A DNA stretch of 5,702 bases from an uncultured Bacillota bacterium (lineage in GTDB: Bacteria > Bacillota > Clostridia > UBA1381): positions 1 to 5,702 of the forward strand of contig CASFSH010000031.1 of NCBI GenBank assembly GCA_949297205.1. Reading direction: 5' to 3'. A program made the position numbers and the translations under genes. Shown here in pieces: positions 1-5,586 of the stretch. Below the pieces are notes generated by a model. The model saw nothing but the letters and a program-made list of their open reading frames with translations. It was not told the origin of the DNA and did not search any database. Position 1 is the first letter of the stretch. Each line of letters opens with the position of its first letter.

Positions 1-239
1 TCTTTTGCAATCTTACAGGTATACAAAGAACAAAAAGCCTTATTTGCATAGAGAATTAATCCCTTTCCTCCGTAATGCTTGTCCATTGCATTTTTATATG
101 CTCTGCAATTCTTTCTTATAAGGTCTTCGTCCATTACATAAAGCGGCGTTCCGTATTTTTGTGCAAGCTCCACCGTATCATTCTTGCCGATTGTAAGATG
201 TCCCTTTTCATTAACATTAAGATTTTCCGATACAAACAT
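1..239 (-). CDS. lysA: Diaminopimelate decarboxylase, N-terminal part (3' end beyond window)
   Basis: The enzyme is PLP-dependent and converts meso-diaminopimelate to L-lysine plus CO2, the last step of lysine synthesis, in the cytosol. Only the first 79 codons (plus 2 nt) are present; the frame is open to the window edge. The start reads MFVSENLNVNEKGHLTIG, followed by DTVELAQKYGTPLYVMDED (about residues 21-39), the typical opening of the family's beta/alpha-barrel. YANKAF at 64-69 matches the family's YxxKA motif, making Lys67 the expected Schiff-base lysine to PLP. The ATG is preceded by AAGGAAG (246-252) at normal spacing, and this start gives the expected N-terminus. It lies downstream of clpX behind a strong terminator, so it is probably a separate transcription unit. 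Recognition is from sequence memory of the family; the missing C-terminal part, with the substrate-binding motifs, cannot be checked. The related arginine/ornithine decarboxylases of the same fold are less likely given this N-terminus. Confidence 0.9.
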   Translation of the reverse strand, partial: MFVSENLNVNEKGHLTIGKNDTVELAQKYGTPLYVMDEDLIRKNCRAYKNAMDKHYGGKGLILYANKAFCSLYTCKIAK

Positions 240-290
240 ATTTTTCTTCCTTTCCTTTCTTTACTGCTGCTGCAGCTTTTTCCACCCCTT

Positions 291-319
291 ATTAAAAATG
301 GCAGAAAAACCCAAAACAA
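291..319 (-). promoter_or_regulatory. Weak candidate promoter for lysA
   Basis: On the minus strand TTGTTT (319-314) is followed after 17 nt by TTTAAT (296-291). The -10 differs from TATAAT by one base, but the -35 matches TTGACA at only three positions. It would place a start site near 284, about 45 nt before the lysA ATG. It overlaps the 3' arm and U tract of the clpX terminator, so the T-rich composition could produce the match by chance. It is offered only because lysA needs a promoter after the terminator and no better one is visible in the gap. Confidence 0.2.
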
Positions 320-341
320 ACTGTTTTGTGACCTCTCTGCC
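294..341 (-). terminator. Rho-independent terminator after clpX
   Basis: On the minus-strand RNA, GGCAGA (341-336) pairs with UCUGCC (305-300). GAGGUC pairs inward with the opposite GGUUUU using G-U wobbles. After a single bulged A (329), CAAAAC (328-323) pairs with GUUUUG (317-312) around a 5-nt loop. This gives about 18 pairs with one bulge, followed directly by AUUUUUAAU (299-291). It begins 9 nt after the clpX stop. The wobble pairs and the U tract fit only the minus-strand orientation, so it should end the tig-clpP-clpX transcript before lysA. Confidence 0.85.
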
Positions 342-350
342 GCAAAATAA

Positions 351-1586
351 TCAATCATTATTTCTGATAATCTCAGGTTCTCTGTCCTCTGTTACACAGT
401 TTTTATGAACTATGCACTTTGCAACATTTCCCTCTGAAGGAATATCAAACATTATATCAGTCATTATTTCTTCTATAATTGACCTTAACCCTCTTGCACC
501 GGTATTTCTTTTCAGTGCTTTTTTTGCAATGGCTTTTACCGCATCATCATCAAACTCAAGATCGACACCATCCATTTTAAGCAATGCCTGATATTGTTTT
601 ACCAATGCATTCTTAGGTTTTGTAAGAATATCGCACAATGCATCTTCATCAAGTTGAGATAACTTTGCAATAATTGGAAGTCTTCCTATAAATTCAGGTA
701 TAAGACCGAATTTAAGCAAATCCTGAGGTGATATTTTTTCAAGAAGCTCTCCTATATTTCTCTCCTGCTTGCTTTCTATCTCCGCACCGAATCCAAGACC
801 CTTCTTACCTATTCTGTCTGCAATTATCTTGTCTATACCGTCAAAGGCACCTCCACATATAAATAATATGTTGGTTGTGTCTATCTGTATAAATTCCTGA
901 TGAGGATGCTTTCTTCCTCCCTGAGGAGGAACCGAGGCAACTGTACCTTCAAGCACCTTTAGTAAAGTCTGCTGTACACCTTCTCCGCTTACATCTCTTG
1001 TTATAGAAACATTTTCCGATTTTCTGGCTATTTTATCAATTTCATCTATATATATAATTCCGCGTTCTGCCGCATCCATATCATAGTCCGCAGCCTGAAT
1101 AAGTTTAAGCAGTATATTCTCAACATCTTCACCCACATATCCCGCTTCGGTTAGAGAAGTTGCGTCGGCAATGGCGAAAGGTACTTTTAAAATTCTTGCA
1201 AGATTCTGAACCAAAAAAGTTTTACCCGATCCTGTGGGACCTATTATAAGTATATTACTTTTCTGCAGTTCAACATCTTCATCTTCCACTTCTCTGCCAA
1301 TTCTTTTATAATGATTGTATACCGCAACAGACAGGATTTTCTTTGCTTCCTCCTGTCCTATAACATATTGATCCAAAATATCTTTTATTTCCTTCGGCTT
1401 CGGCAATTCCATATCCTCAATATCATAAGGTTCTTCATCATACCCCTCATTCAATATGCTGTTGCATATCTGAATACATTCATTGCAGATATATACATTT
1501 GAACCGGAAATAAGTCTTGCAACTTCGCTTTCCTTTTTTCCGCAAAAGGAGCAACAAACTTCTTTTTTTTCGTCATTCCTTGCCAT
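351..1586 (-). CDS. clpX: ATP-dependent Clp protease ATP-binding subunit ClpX
   Basis: ClpX is a hexameric AAA+ unfoldase that recognises substrate tags, unfolds the protein with ATP and feeds it into ClpP; it acts in the cytosol. The 411-residue length is normal for the family. The N-terminal zinc-binding domain has Cys12/Cys15 and Cys34/Cys37. The AAA+ core shows Walker A GPTGSGKT (116-123), pore-1 loop GYVG (149-152), Walker B IIYIDE (177-182), the RKH loop (225-227) and sensor-2 GARGLR (363-368, Arg365). The LGF tripeptide at 264-266 is the loop that docks on ClpP, so this is a ClpP partner rather than HslU. The ATG has GGAAGGAA (1596-1603) about 10 nt upstream. It follows clpP after a 182-nt gap with stem-loops and is followed by a strong terminator. 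I see no clear promoter of its own in the gap, so it is probably at least partly co-transcribed with clpP. Codons 6-8 include a run of eight A. Confidence 0.98.
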   Translation of the reverse strand: MARNDEKKEVCCSFCGKKESEVARLISGSNVYICNECIQICNSILNEGYDEEPYDIEDMELPKPKEIKDILDQYVIGQEEAKKILSVAVYNHYKRIGREVEDEDVELQKSNILIIGPTGSGKTFLVQNLARILKVPFAIADATSLTEAGYVGEDVENILLKLIQAADYDMDAAERGIIYIDEIDKIARKSENVSITRDVSGEGVQQTLLKVLEGTVASVPPQGGRKHPHQEFIQIDTTNILFICGGAFDGIDKIIADRIGKKGLGFGAEIESKQERNIGELLEKISPQDLLKFGLIPEFIGRLPIIAKLSQLDEDALCDILTKPKNALVKQYQALLKMDGVDLEFDDDAVKAIAKKALKRNTGARGLRSIIEEIMTDIMFDIPSEGNVAKCIVHKNCVTEDREPEIIRNND

Positions 1587-1677
1587 ATATTATAATTCCT
1601 TCCGACATTTCTTATATTATTTTCCTTAATATGTCCGGCAGCTGATTTTGCTGTTGCCGCCGTAATTGAATAAAACA

Positions 1678-1712
1678 GCTGGAGATTGCAGTAATGCTCT
1701 GCAATCAACAGC
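1678..1712 (-). terminator. Stem-loop in the clpP-clpX gap, possible partial terminator
   Basis: A perfect 8-bp inverted repeat, GATTGCAG (1684-1691) and CTGCAATC (1699-1706), has a 7-nt loop. It is extended by GCTG (1678-1681) pairing with CAGC (1709-1712) across a 2x2 internal loop. On the minus strand it is followed by TGTTTTATTC, a T-rich but interrupted tail; on the plus strand by G, five T, then an A/T-rich run. It may partly end clpP transcripts, lowering clpX read-through, or mark a processing site. The tail is not a clean U tract, so the terminator label is tentative. Confidence 0.4.
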
Positions 1713-1736
1713 GTTTTTAAAATTTTTTTATTTATC

Positions 1737-1764
1737 GGGTATTTTATAATTTTTTAAAATACCC
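1737..1764 (-). other. Perfect 10-bp stem-loop just after clpP stop
   Basis: GGGTATTTTA (1737-1746) and TAAAATACCC (1755-1764) form a perfect 10-bp stem around an 8-nt loop, four bases past the clpP stop codon. On the minus-strand transcript it is followed by GATAAATAAAAAAA, not by U, so it is not a standard intrinsic terminator for clpP. On the plus strand it is followed by a T-rich run, but no plus-strand gene is present. A role protecting the 3' end of the clpP message from exonucleases, or as half of a bidirectional terminator, is inference. Confidence 0.55.
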
Positions 1765-1768
1765 TGTT

Positions 1769-2362
1769 TTATTTATTTTTTTTCTTTGATTCAATGACCT
1801 GGTCTATAAGTCCGTATGCCTTTGCCTTTTCCGCCGACATGAAATTATCTCTTTCCGTATCCGCAGCAATAACGTCAATAGGCTGACCTGTTCTTTCACT
1901 TAATATTTCATTTAAGTGCTGCTTCATCTTTATAATTCTTTCAGCGTGAATCTGAATATCCGTTGCCTGACCCTGCATTCCTCCCAAAGGCTGATGGATC
2001 ATAATTTCACTGTTGGGAAGTGCAAATCTCTTTCCTTTAGTACCTGCGGCGAGAAGAAAAGCTCCCATACTTGCAGCCATTCCGATACATATTGTGGATA
2101 CATCACATCTTATGTATTGCATTGTATCGTAAATTGCCATTCCCGCAGTCATGGATCCTCCCGGACTGTTTATATACAGCTGTATATCTTTATCCGGATC
2201 CTTTGATTCAAGAAATAACATCTGTGCAACAACAAGGCTTGCACTTGCATCTGTCACTTCTTCTCCCAGGAAAATAATTCTGTCTTCAAGCAAACGTGAA
2301 AAAATATCATATGATCTTTCCCCTCTGCCTGTCTGTTCAATAACCATAGGTACCAAACTCAT
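1769..2362 (-). CDS. clpP: ATP-dependent Clp protease proteolytic subunit ClpP
   Basis: ClpP is a serine peptidase that forms a two-ring, 14-subunit barrel in the cytosol and degrades proteins unfolded by ClpX or ClpC/ClpA. The 197-residue length is typical. The catalytic triad is intact: Ser98 in GMAASMGAF, His123 in EIMIHQP and Asp172 in TERDNF. The N-terminus [20 protein letters not shown] is the standard one, with only a short propeptide if any. The glycine-rich [15 protein letters not shown] (66-80) shapes the oxyanion and substrate region. The C-terminus is lysine-rich (SKKKNK). AAAGGA (2373-2378) sits 10 nt before the ATG. It lies 125 nt after tig across a structured gap with no convincing promoter, so co-transcription from the tig promoter is likely. 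I see no CtsR heptad repeat or CIRCE element nearby. Confidence 0.98.
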   Translation of the reverse strand: MSLVPMVIEQTGRGERSYDIFSRLLEDRIIFLGEEVTDASASLVVAQMLFLESKDPDKDIQLYINSPGGSMTAGMAIYDTMQYIRCDVSTICIGMAASMGAFLLAAGTKGKRFALPNSEIMIHQPLGGMQGQATDIQIHAERIIKMKQHLNEILSERTGQPIDVIAADTERDNFMSAEKAKAYGLIDQVIESKKKNK

Positions 2363-2393
2363 TAATAATCAGTCCTTTCATTTTTATCCCGCA

Positions 2394-2417
2394 TTATGCC
2401 GTTATTAAACGGCATAA
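2394..2417 (-). promoter_or_regulatory. Perfect 10-bp stem-loop upstream of clpP
   Basis: TTATGCCGTT (2394-2403) and AACGGCATAA (2408-2417) form a perfect 10-bp stem with a tight 4-nt loop, ending 31 nt before the clpP ATG and 15 nt before its ribosome binding site. No T run follows on either strand, so it is not a classic terminator. Half of it (2407-2414) can pair instead with 2459-2466, further upstream in the transcript. It is probably an RNA structure in the tig-clpP message; its role is not known. Confidence 0.6.
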
Positions 2418-2422
2418 ATCGG

Positions 2423-2454
2423 TAACATGAAAAAATATATCTTTTTTCACGTTA
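2423..2454 (-). promoter_or_regulatory. 13-pair stem-loop in the tig-clpP gap
   Basis: On the minus-strand RNA, UAACGUGAAAAAA pairs with UUUUUUCAUGUUA around the 6-nt loop GAUAUA. All 13 positions pair if one G-U wobble is allowed. On the plus strand the same position would be an A-C mismatch, so the fold is better as minus-strand RNA, the direction of tig and clpP transcription. The stem is A/U-rich and no U tract follows, so this is a weak terminator candidate at best; it could also be a processing or stability element. Confidence 0.55.
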
Positions 2455-2487
2455 ATTCTGCCGTTTGATAAAGGAAATTATTTAAAA

Positions 2488-3774
2488 TTATTTCACTACG
2501 GCTTTATTGACCATCATATCAACTGTTTTTCCGTAGCTGATGTCATTCTTAATATTTTCCATATCTTCCGGTCTTAATACTTCTTTTAACTTTTCAATTT
2601 CCATGTTATAGATTTTTGACATTTCAGCAATCTTATCTTCTACCTCTTCGTCGGTTGCGGTAATTCCTTCTTTTTTGGTTATTGCTTCAATAACAAGAGA
2701 TACTTTACATTGTTTTTCTGCCTGTTCTTTAAAGCTTTCTCTCATTGCATCCATGTTACCGCCGGTATACTGCAGATAAGTATCAATATTCATGCCCTGA
2801 TACTGCAGACGCTGAGCAAAATCATTTATCATTCTGTCAATCTGTGCCTGAATCATTGCGTCAGGAATATCAACTTCCGCATTTTCGCATACCTTTTCGA
2901 TTATTGAATTTTCTGTTTCCTGCTTAGCTTTATTTTCAGCTCTTTCTTCAAGTTTCTTTCTGATGCTGTCTTTATATTCCGCAAGAGTTTCGAATTCGCT
3001 TACTTCGGATGCAAAATCGTCATCCAACTCGGGTAATTCACGTACCTTTATTTCGTGTACCTTAACCTTAAACATTGCAGGCTTTCCTTTTAAAGATTCC
3101 ACAAGGTATTCTTCAGGGAAAGTTACGTTTACTTCTATATCGTCACCGATTTTTGCTCCTATTATCTGTTCTTCAAAGCCCGGAATAAAGCTGCCTGAAC
3201 CTATCTCCAGTTCATATTTTTCCGCTTTTCCGCCTTCAAATGCTTCTCCGTCGCAGAATCCTTCAAAATCAATAACGGTAATATCTCCGTTTTCAACCGG
3301 ACGGTCTTCAACGCTTATAATTCTTGCGTTTCTTTTTCTTGTTGCCTCTATATCCTTATCTATATCTTCGTCTGATACAGTATTGTCAACTTTTTCCACT
3401 TCTATACCTGTATATTCTCCTAATTTTACTTCCGGTTTTGTTGTAACCAAAGCTGTAAATACAACAGGTTCTCCTTTTTTGATTTCTTCCACGTCGATTT
3501 CAGGTCTTGCAACCGCTTCAATCTCCGCTTCCTTTATTGCTGCGTCATAAGCTTCGGGAAGTACATAATTTATTGCATCATCATAAAATACACTTTCTGT
3601 ATAGTATTTTTCAATTATTGCTTTTGAAACCTTTCCTTTTCTGAATCCCGGAATATTGAACTTGCTTCTATTCTTTTTGTATGCTTCGTTTATTCCTTCT
3701 TCAAACTTTTCTCTTGATACTTCAAAGGTAATTTTTACAAGATTTTTTTCTACCTCTTCTTTTTTTACTGCCAT
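2488..3774 (-). CDS. tig: Trigger factor, ribosome-associated chaperone and prolyl isomerase
   Basis: Trigger factor binds the ribosome at the exit tunnel, shields nascent chains and has peptidyl-prolyl isomerase activity. With the start at 3774 it is 428 residues, the usual family length. The N-terminal ribosome-binding domain carries GFRKGK (43-48) after NIP; the family's usual proline two residues on is serine here (Ser50). The FKBP-like domain spans roughly 160-245, with NGDITVIDFEGFCDGEAFEG and IGSGSFIPGFEEQIIG. The remainder is the helical, charged SurA-like C-terminal domain. An in-frame upstream ATG at 3819 would add 15 residues, but GAGGAGG (3783-3789) lies 8 nt before the 3774 ATG, and MAVKKEEVEKN is the family-like N-terminus, so 3774 is chosen. 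The gene has its own promoter and a short leader with a hairpin. Followed by clpP, it heads a tig-clpP-clpX quality-control cluster. Confidence 0.97.
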   Translation of the reverse strand: MAVKKEEVEKNLVKITFEVSREKFEEGINEAYKKNRSKFNIPGFRKGKVSKAIIEKYYTESVFYDDAINYVLPEAYDAAIKEAEIEAVARPEIDVEEIKKGEPVVFTALVTTKPEVKLGEYTGIEVEKVDNTVSDEDIDKDIEATRKRNARIISVEDRPVENGDITVIDFEGFCDGEAFEGGKAEKYELEIGSGSFIPGFEEQIIGAKIGDDIEVNVTFPEEYLVESLKGKPAMFKVKVHEIKVRELPELDDDFASEVSEFETLAEYKDSIRKKLEERAENKAKQETENSIIEKVCENAEVDIPDAMIQAQIDRMINDFAQRLQYQGMNIDTYLQYTGGNMDAMRESFKEQAEKQCKVSLVIEAITKKEGITATDEEVEDKIAEMSKIYNMEIEKLKEVLRPEDMENIKNDISYGKTVDMMVNKAVVK

Positions 3775-3782
3775 TGGTAAAT

Positions 3783-3789
3783 CCTCCTC
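3783..3789 (-). promoter_or_regulatory. Strong ribosome binding site that sets the tig start
   Basis: GAGGAGG on the minus strand lies 8 nt before the ATG at 3774. It falls inside the longer reading frame that opens at 3819, so translation from 3819 would have to pass through it. This decides for the shorter 428-residue trigger factor. Confidence 0.9.
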
Positions 3790-3796
3790 AAACGTT

Positions 3797-3830
3797 AAAA
3801 AAATTACATAGTGGCACAAATCACCACTAT
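3797..3830 (-). promoter_or_regulatory. Leader hairpin plus U run before tig, possible attenuator
   Basis: On the minus-strand RNA, AUAGUGG (3830-3824) pairs perfectly with CCACUAU (3814-3808) around a 9-nt loop, then GUAA and seven U (3803-3797). It lies between the predicted start site (about 3837) and the tig ribosome binding site (3783-3789). The order hairpin, U run, Shine-Dalgarno resembles a weak intrinsic terminator used as an attenuator. The stem is only 7 bp and separated from the U run by 4 nt, so it may simply be a 5' stabilising structure. Confidence 0.45.
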
Positions 3831-3843
3831 TACATCATTCTAT

Positions 3844-3871
3844 ATTATACCATAAAATAAACATATTTCAA
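3844..3871 (-). promoter_or_regulatory. Sigma-A promoter of tig (and probably clpP, clpX)
   Basis: On the minus strand, -35 TTGAAA (3871-3866) is followed after 16 nt by a perfect -10 TATAAT (3849-3844) carrying an extended -10 TGG just before it. Expected transcription start is near 3837, giving a leader of about 63 nt before the tig ATG. It is the best promoter in the window and separates tig from the upstream uvrC-miaA-phosphoesterase group. No CIRCE inverted repeat or CtsR direct repeat overlaps it, so classical heat-shock repression is not indicated here. Confidence 0.85.
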
Positions 3872-3912
3872 TTCTTTTTATTAAAATTTAATATTATCTT
3901 AATAATTCTATA

Positions 3913-4617
3913 CTAATCGCACAATTTCACCGGCACAAAGTCCGTATAATCGCACGAAACAAGCATATATTTAATGCCTTCAATCTCTCCGGACATTGCA
4001 TTTTTATGCCCCTGTCCGTGAAGATGTCCGTAAATACATCTTTTCACGTTATATTTTTTCATTATTTTTGTAAATTCATTATCGGTACAGTCAACACTTA
4101 CCGGAGGATAATGAAAAAATACGATTATTTCTTCGGGATTTTTATTTAAACATGACTGTATTGATAATTCCAGTCTAACAGCTTCCCTTTCATAAATTTT
4201 AATATCCTCATCCGTTCCCGTTCCGAACCCTATATAATTCCATCCTCTGGTTCCGCATATTCCTTTGTTTTTATATATAAAAGAATTGTTGTGCATAAAT
4301 TTTATGCTGTCAAAGGAATTATTTTCAAGGAATTTATTCATCTTTGACATTGTTGACCACCAATAATCATGATTTCCTTTTGAGATTATTTTAAATCCGT
4401 TAAGTCTATGCAGAAATTCAAAATCCGGAATACTCTGATCAAGGTATGTAGCCCAGGAAAAATCACCGGGTAATATTACCCAGTCATTATTATTTACTAT
4501 ACTCTGCCAGTTTTTTTCTATTCTTTCCACATAGTTTTTCCATTTTCCGCCGAAAATATCCATCGGCTTGTCTATCCCTATGGGCAAATGCAAATCTGAT
4601 ATGGTATATAACGCCAT
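3913..4617 (-). CDS. Calcineurin-like metallophosphoesterase, predicted phosphohydrolase
   Basis: A 234-residue cytosolic protein with the full set of metallophosphoesterase motifs in order: DLH (Asp8, His10), GDFSW (Gly51-Asp52), GNHDYWW (Asn82, His83, Asp84), FHYPP (His169) and GHLHG (His198, His200). These residues hold a two-metal centre that hydrolyses phosphoester bonds. There is no signal peptide or membrane segment. The very short segment before the first motif and the WWS after GNHD suggest the small stand-alone phosphohydrolase group found in Firmicutes; I cannot name a substrate (nucleotide, phosphoprotein or other). AAAGGA (4627-4632) lies about 9 nt before the ATG. It follows miaA by 20 nt and is probably in the same operon, though this need not mean a shared pathway. 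After its stop the 63 nt or so to the tig promoter are A/T-rich with no clear terminator. A member of the DNA-repair nuclease branch (SbcD) is ruled out by size. Confidence 0.88.
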   Translation of the reverse strand: MALYTISDLHLPIGIDKPMDIFGGKWKNYVERIEKNWQSIVNNNDWVILPGDFSWATYLDQSIPDFEFLHRLNGFKIISKGNHDYWWSTMSKMNKFLENNSFDSIKFMHNNSFIYKNKGICGTRGWNYIGFGTGTDEDIKIYEREAVRLELSIQSCLNKNPEEIIVFFHYPPVSVDCTDNEFTKIMKKYNVKRCIYGHLHGQGHKNAMSGEIEGIKYMLVSCDYTDFVPVKLCD

Positions 4618-4637
4618 AACGTCTTTTCCTTTCTTTT

Positions 4638-5582
4638 TTATTTTTCACTACATTTTTTATAGTGATACTCCGATAATATTTTTTCTGCCTGTTCCTTTAT
4701 ATTTTCGCCGCTGTTTATCCAGTGTATTCTCTCGTCACGTCTGAACCAGGTCATCTGTCTTTTTGCATAATGCCGTGTTGAAATTTTTATTTTTTCTATA
4801 GCTTCATCCTTTGTACACTCTCCGTTAAGATAATCTATTATCTCTTTATATCCTATTCCCTGCATTGATAAAAGCTGTTTTGTATATCCCTTACCGCAAA
4901 GATTCTCCACTTCCTCTATCAGTCCCGATTCTATCATTATGTCTACTCTTTTTTCTATTCTTTCATAGAGCTTATCCATTTCCCATTTTATTGCCATCAT
5001 ACAGGGATAATACCGTGATTCCTTCTTTTTTGTTTCCTCCTGATGTTTGGAAATGGGAACACCCGTCATTTTATAAAATTCTATGGCTCTTATTATTCTT
5101 CTTGTATTGTTTTTATGAAGGCGCTGTGCGGAAATGGGATCAAATTGTGAGAGCATCTCCACCATATAATCAATTCCTTTTTCTTCATACAGCTTTTGCA
5201 GACTTTTTCTTAATTCGGTATCGGAATCGTCCTCACGAAAATCCACGTCATTTACAAGGGAAGTTATATAAAGACCTGTCCCCCCCGTAACAACCGCATT
5301 TTTATTTTTTTCTCTTATATTTTTTATAACCTCATGTGCCGTTTTTACATAGTCCGCAACGGAATATCCCACTGTAGGTTCGACAATGTCCATCATATGA
5401 TGTATTATTCCGCTTCTTTCCTCCATATCGGGTTTTGCGGTTCCTATGTCGAGATACTTATAAATCTGCATACTGTCAGCAGATACTATTTCTCCGTTAT
5501 ATTCTTTTGCTATATCTATGGAAAGGGCTGTTTTACCCGAAGCGGTAGGGCCTGCTATAACTATTAACGGTATCTTTTCCAT
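4638..5582 (-). CDS. miaA: tRNA dimethylallyltransferase MiaA
   Basis: MiaA transfers the dimethylallyl group from dimethylallyl diphosphate to N6 of A37 in tRNAs reading UNN codons, the first step toward ms2i6A, which steadies codon-anticodon pairing. The 314-residue length is normal. Visible motifs are the P-loop GPTASGKT (11-18), DSMQIY (36-41), IGTAKP (46-51), HHMMDIVEP (61-69), GGTGLY (100-105), the tRNA-contacting QGIGYKEI segment in the C-terminal half, and RHYAKRQMTWFRRD near the end. The start 4 nt past the uvrC stop has only a weak purine-rich AAGAAAGAAGA upstream, lying inside the uvrC end, so translation is probably coupled. The phosphoesterase gene follows at 20 nt. The codons for Gly100-Gly101 lie in a run of seven G (5280-5286), unusual for this AT-rich sequence. 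Confidence 0.98.
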   Translation of the reverse strand: MEKIPLIVIAGPTASGKTALSIDIAKEYNGEIVSADSMQIYKYLDIGTAKPDMEERSGIIHHMMDIVEPTVGYSVADYVKTAHEVIKNIREKNKNAVVTGGTGLYITSLVNDVDFREDDSDTELRKSLQKLYEEKGIDYMVEMLSQFDPISAQRLHKNNTRRIIRAIEFYKMTGVPISKHQEETKKKESRYYPCMMAIKWEMDKLYERIEKRVDIMIESGLIEEVENLCGKGYTKQLLSMQGIGYKEIIDYLNGECTKDEAIEKIKISTRHYAKRQMTWFRRDERIHWINSGENIKEQAEKILSEYHYKKCSEK

Positions 5583-5586
5583 TTTT

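Noticed and set aside
240..350. Lysine riboswitch (L box) ahead of lysA
   Set aside because: The gap is about 110 nt and mostly filled by the clpX terminator, too short for the roughly 170-nt aptamer, and no matching core is seen.
75..408. Several short plus- and minus-strand frames across the clpX-lysA gap
   Set aside because: They overlap the clpX terminator and the lysA or clpX coding ends, with Phe/Leu- or Lys/Arg-rich products and no family resemblance.
1563..1570. A8 run (minus strand) in codons 6-8 of clpX
   Set aside because: Simple Glu-Lys-Lys-Glu coding in an AT-rich gene; no evidence of frameshifting or a programmed slip site.
1451..1708. Minus-strand 85-codon frame spanning the clpP-clpX gap into clpX
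   Set aside because: Starts at a TTG within a hairpin, has no good ribosome binding site, and most of it is clpX in another frame.
2963..3550. Plus-strand 195-codon open frame opposite tig
   Set aside because: The product is a low-complexity Ser/Thr/Phe-rich sequence typical of the antisense of a Glu/Lys-rich gene, with no recognisable motif; tig on the other strand is unambiguous.
2363..3912. CtsR or HrcA (CIRCE) heat-shock operators near tig and clpP
   Set aside because: No TTAGCACTC-N9-GAGTGCTAA repeat and no tandem GGTCAAA heptads found in either upstream region.
4646..4664. Small inverted repeat CACTA...TAGTG at the end of miaA
   Set aside because: Only 5 bp, inside coding sequence, and followed on the minus strand by A-rich sequence instead of U, so not a terminator.
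4865..5290. Plus-strand 141-codon open frame opposite miaA
   Set aside because: Leu/Phe/Pro-rich shadow of miaA without a domain; it lies fully within the confident miaA gene.
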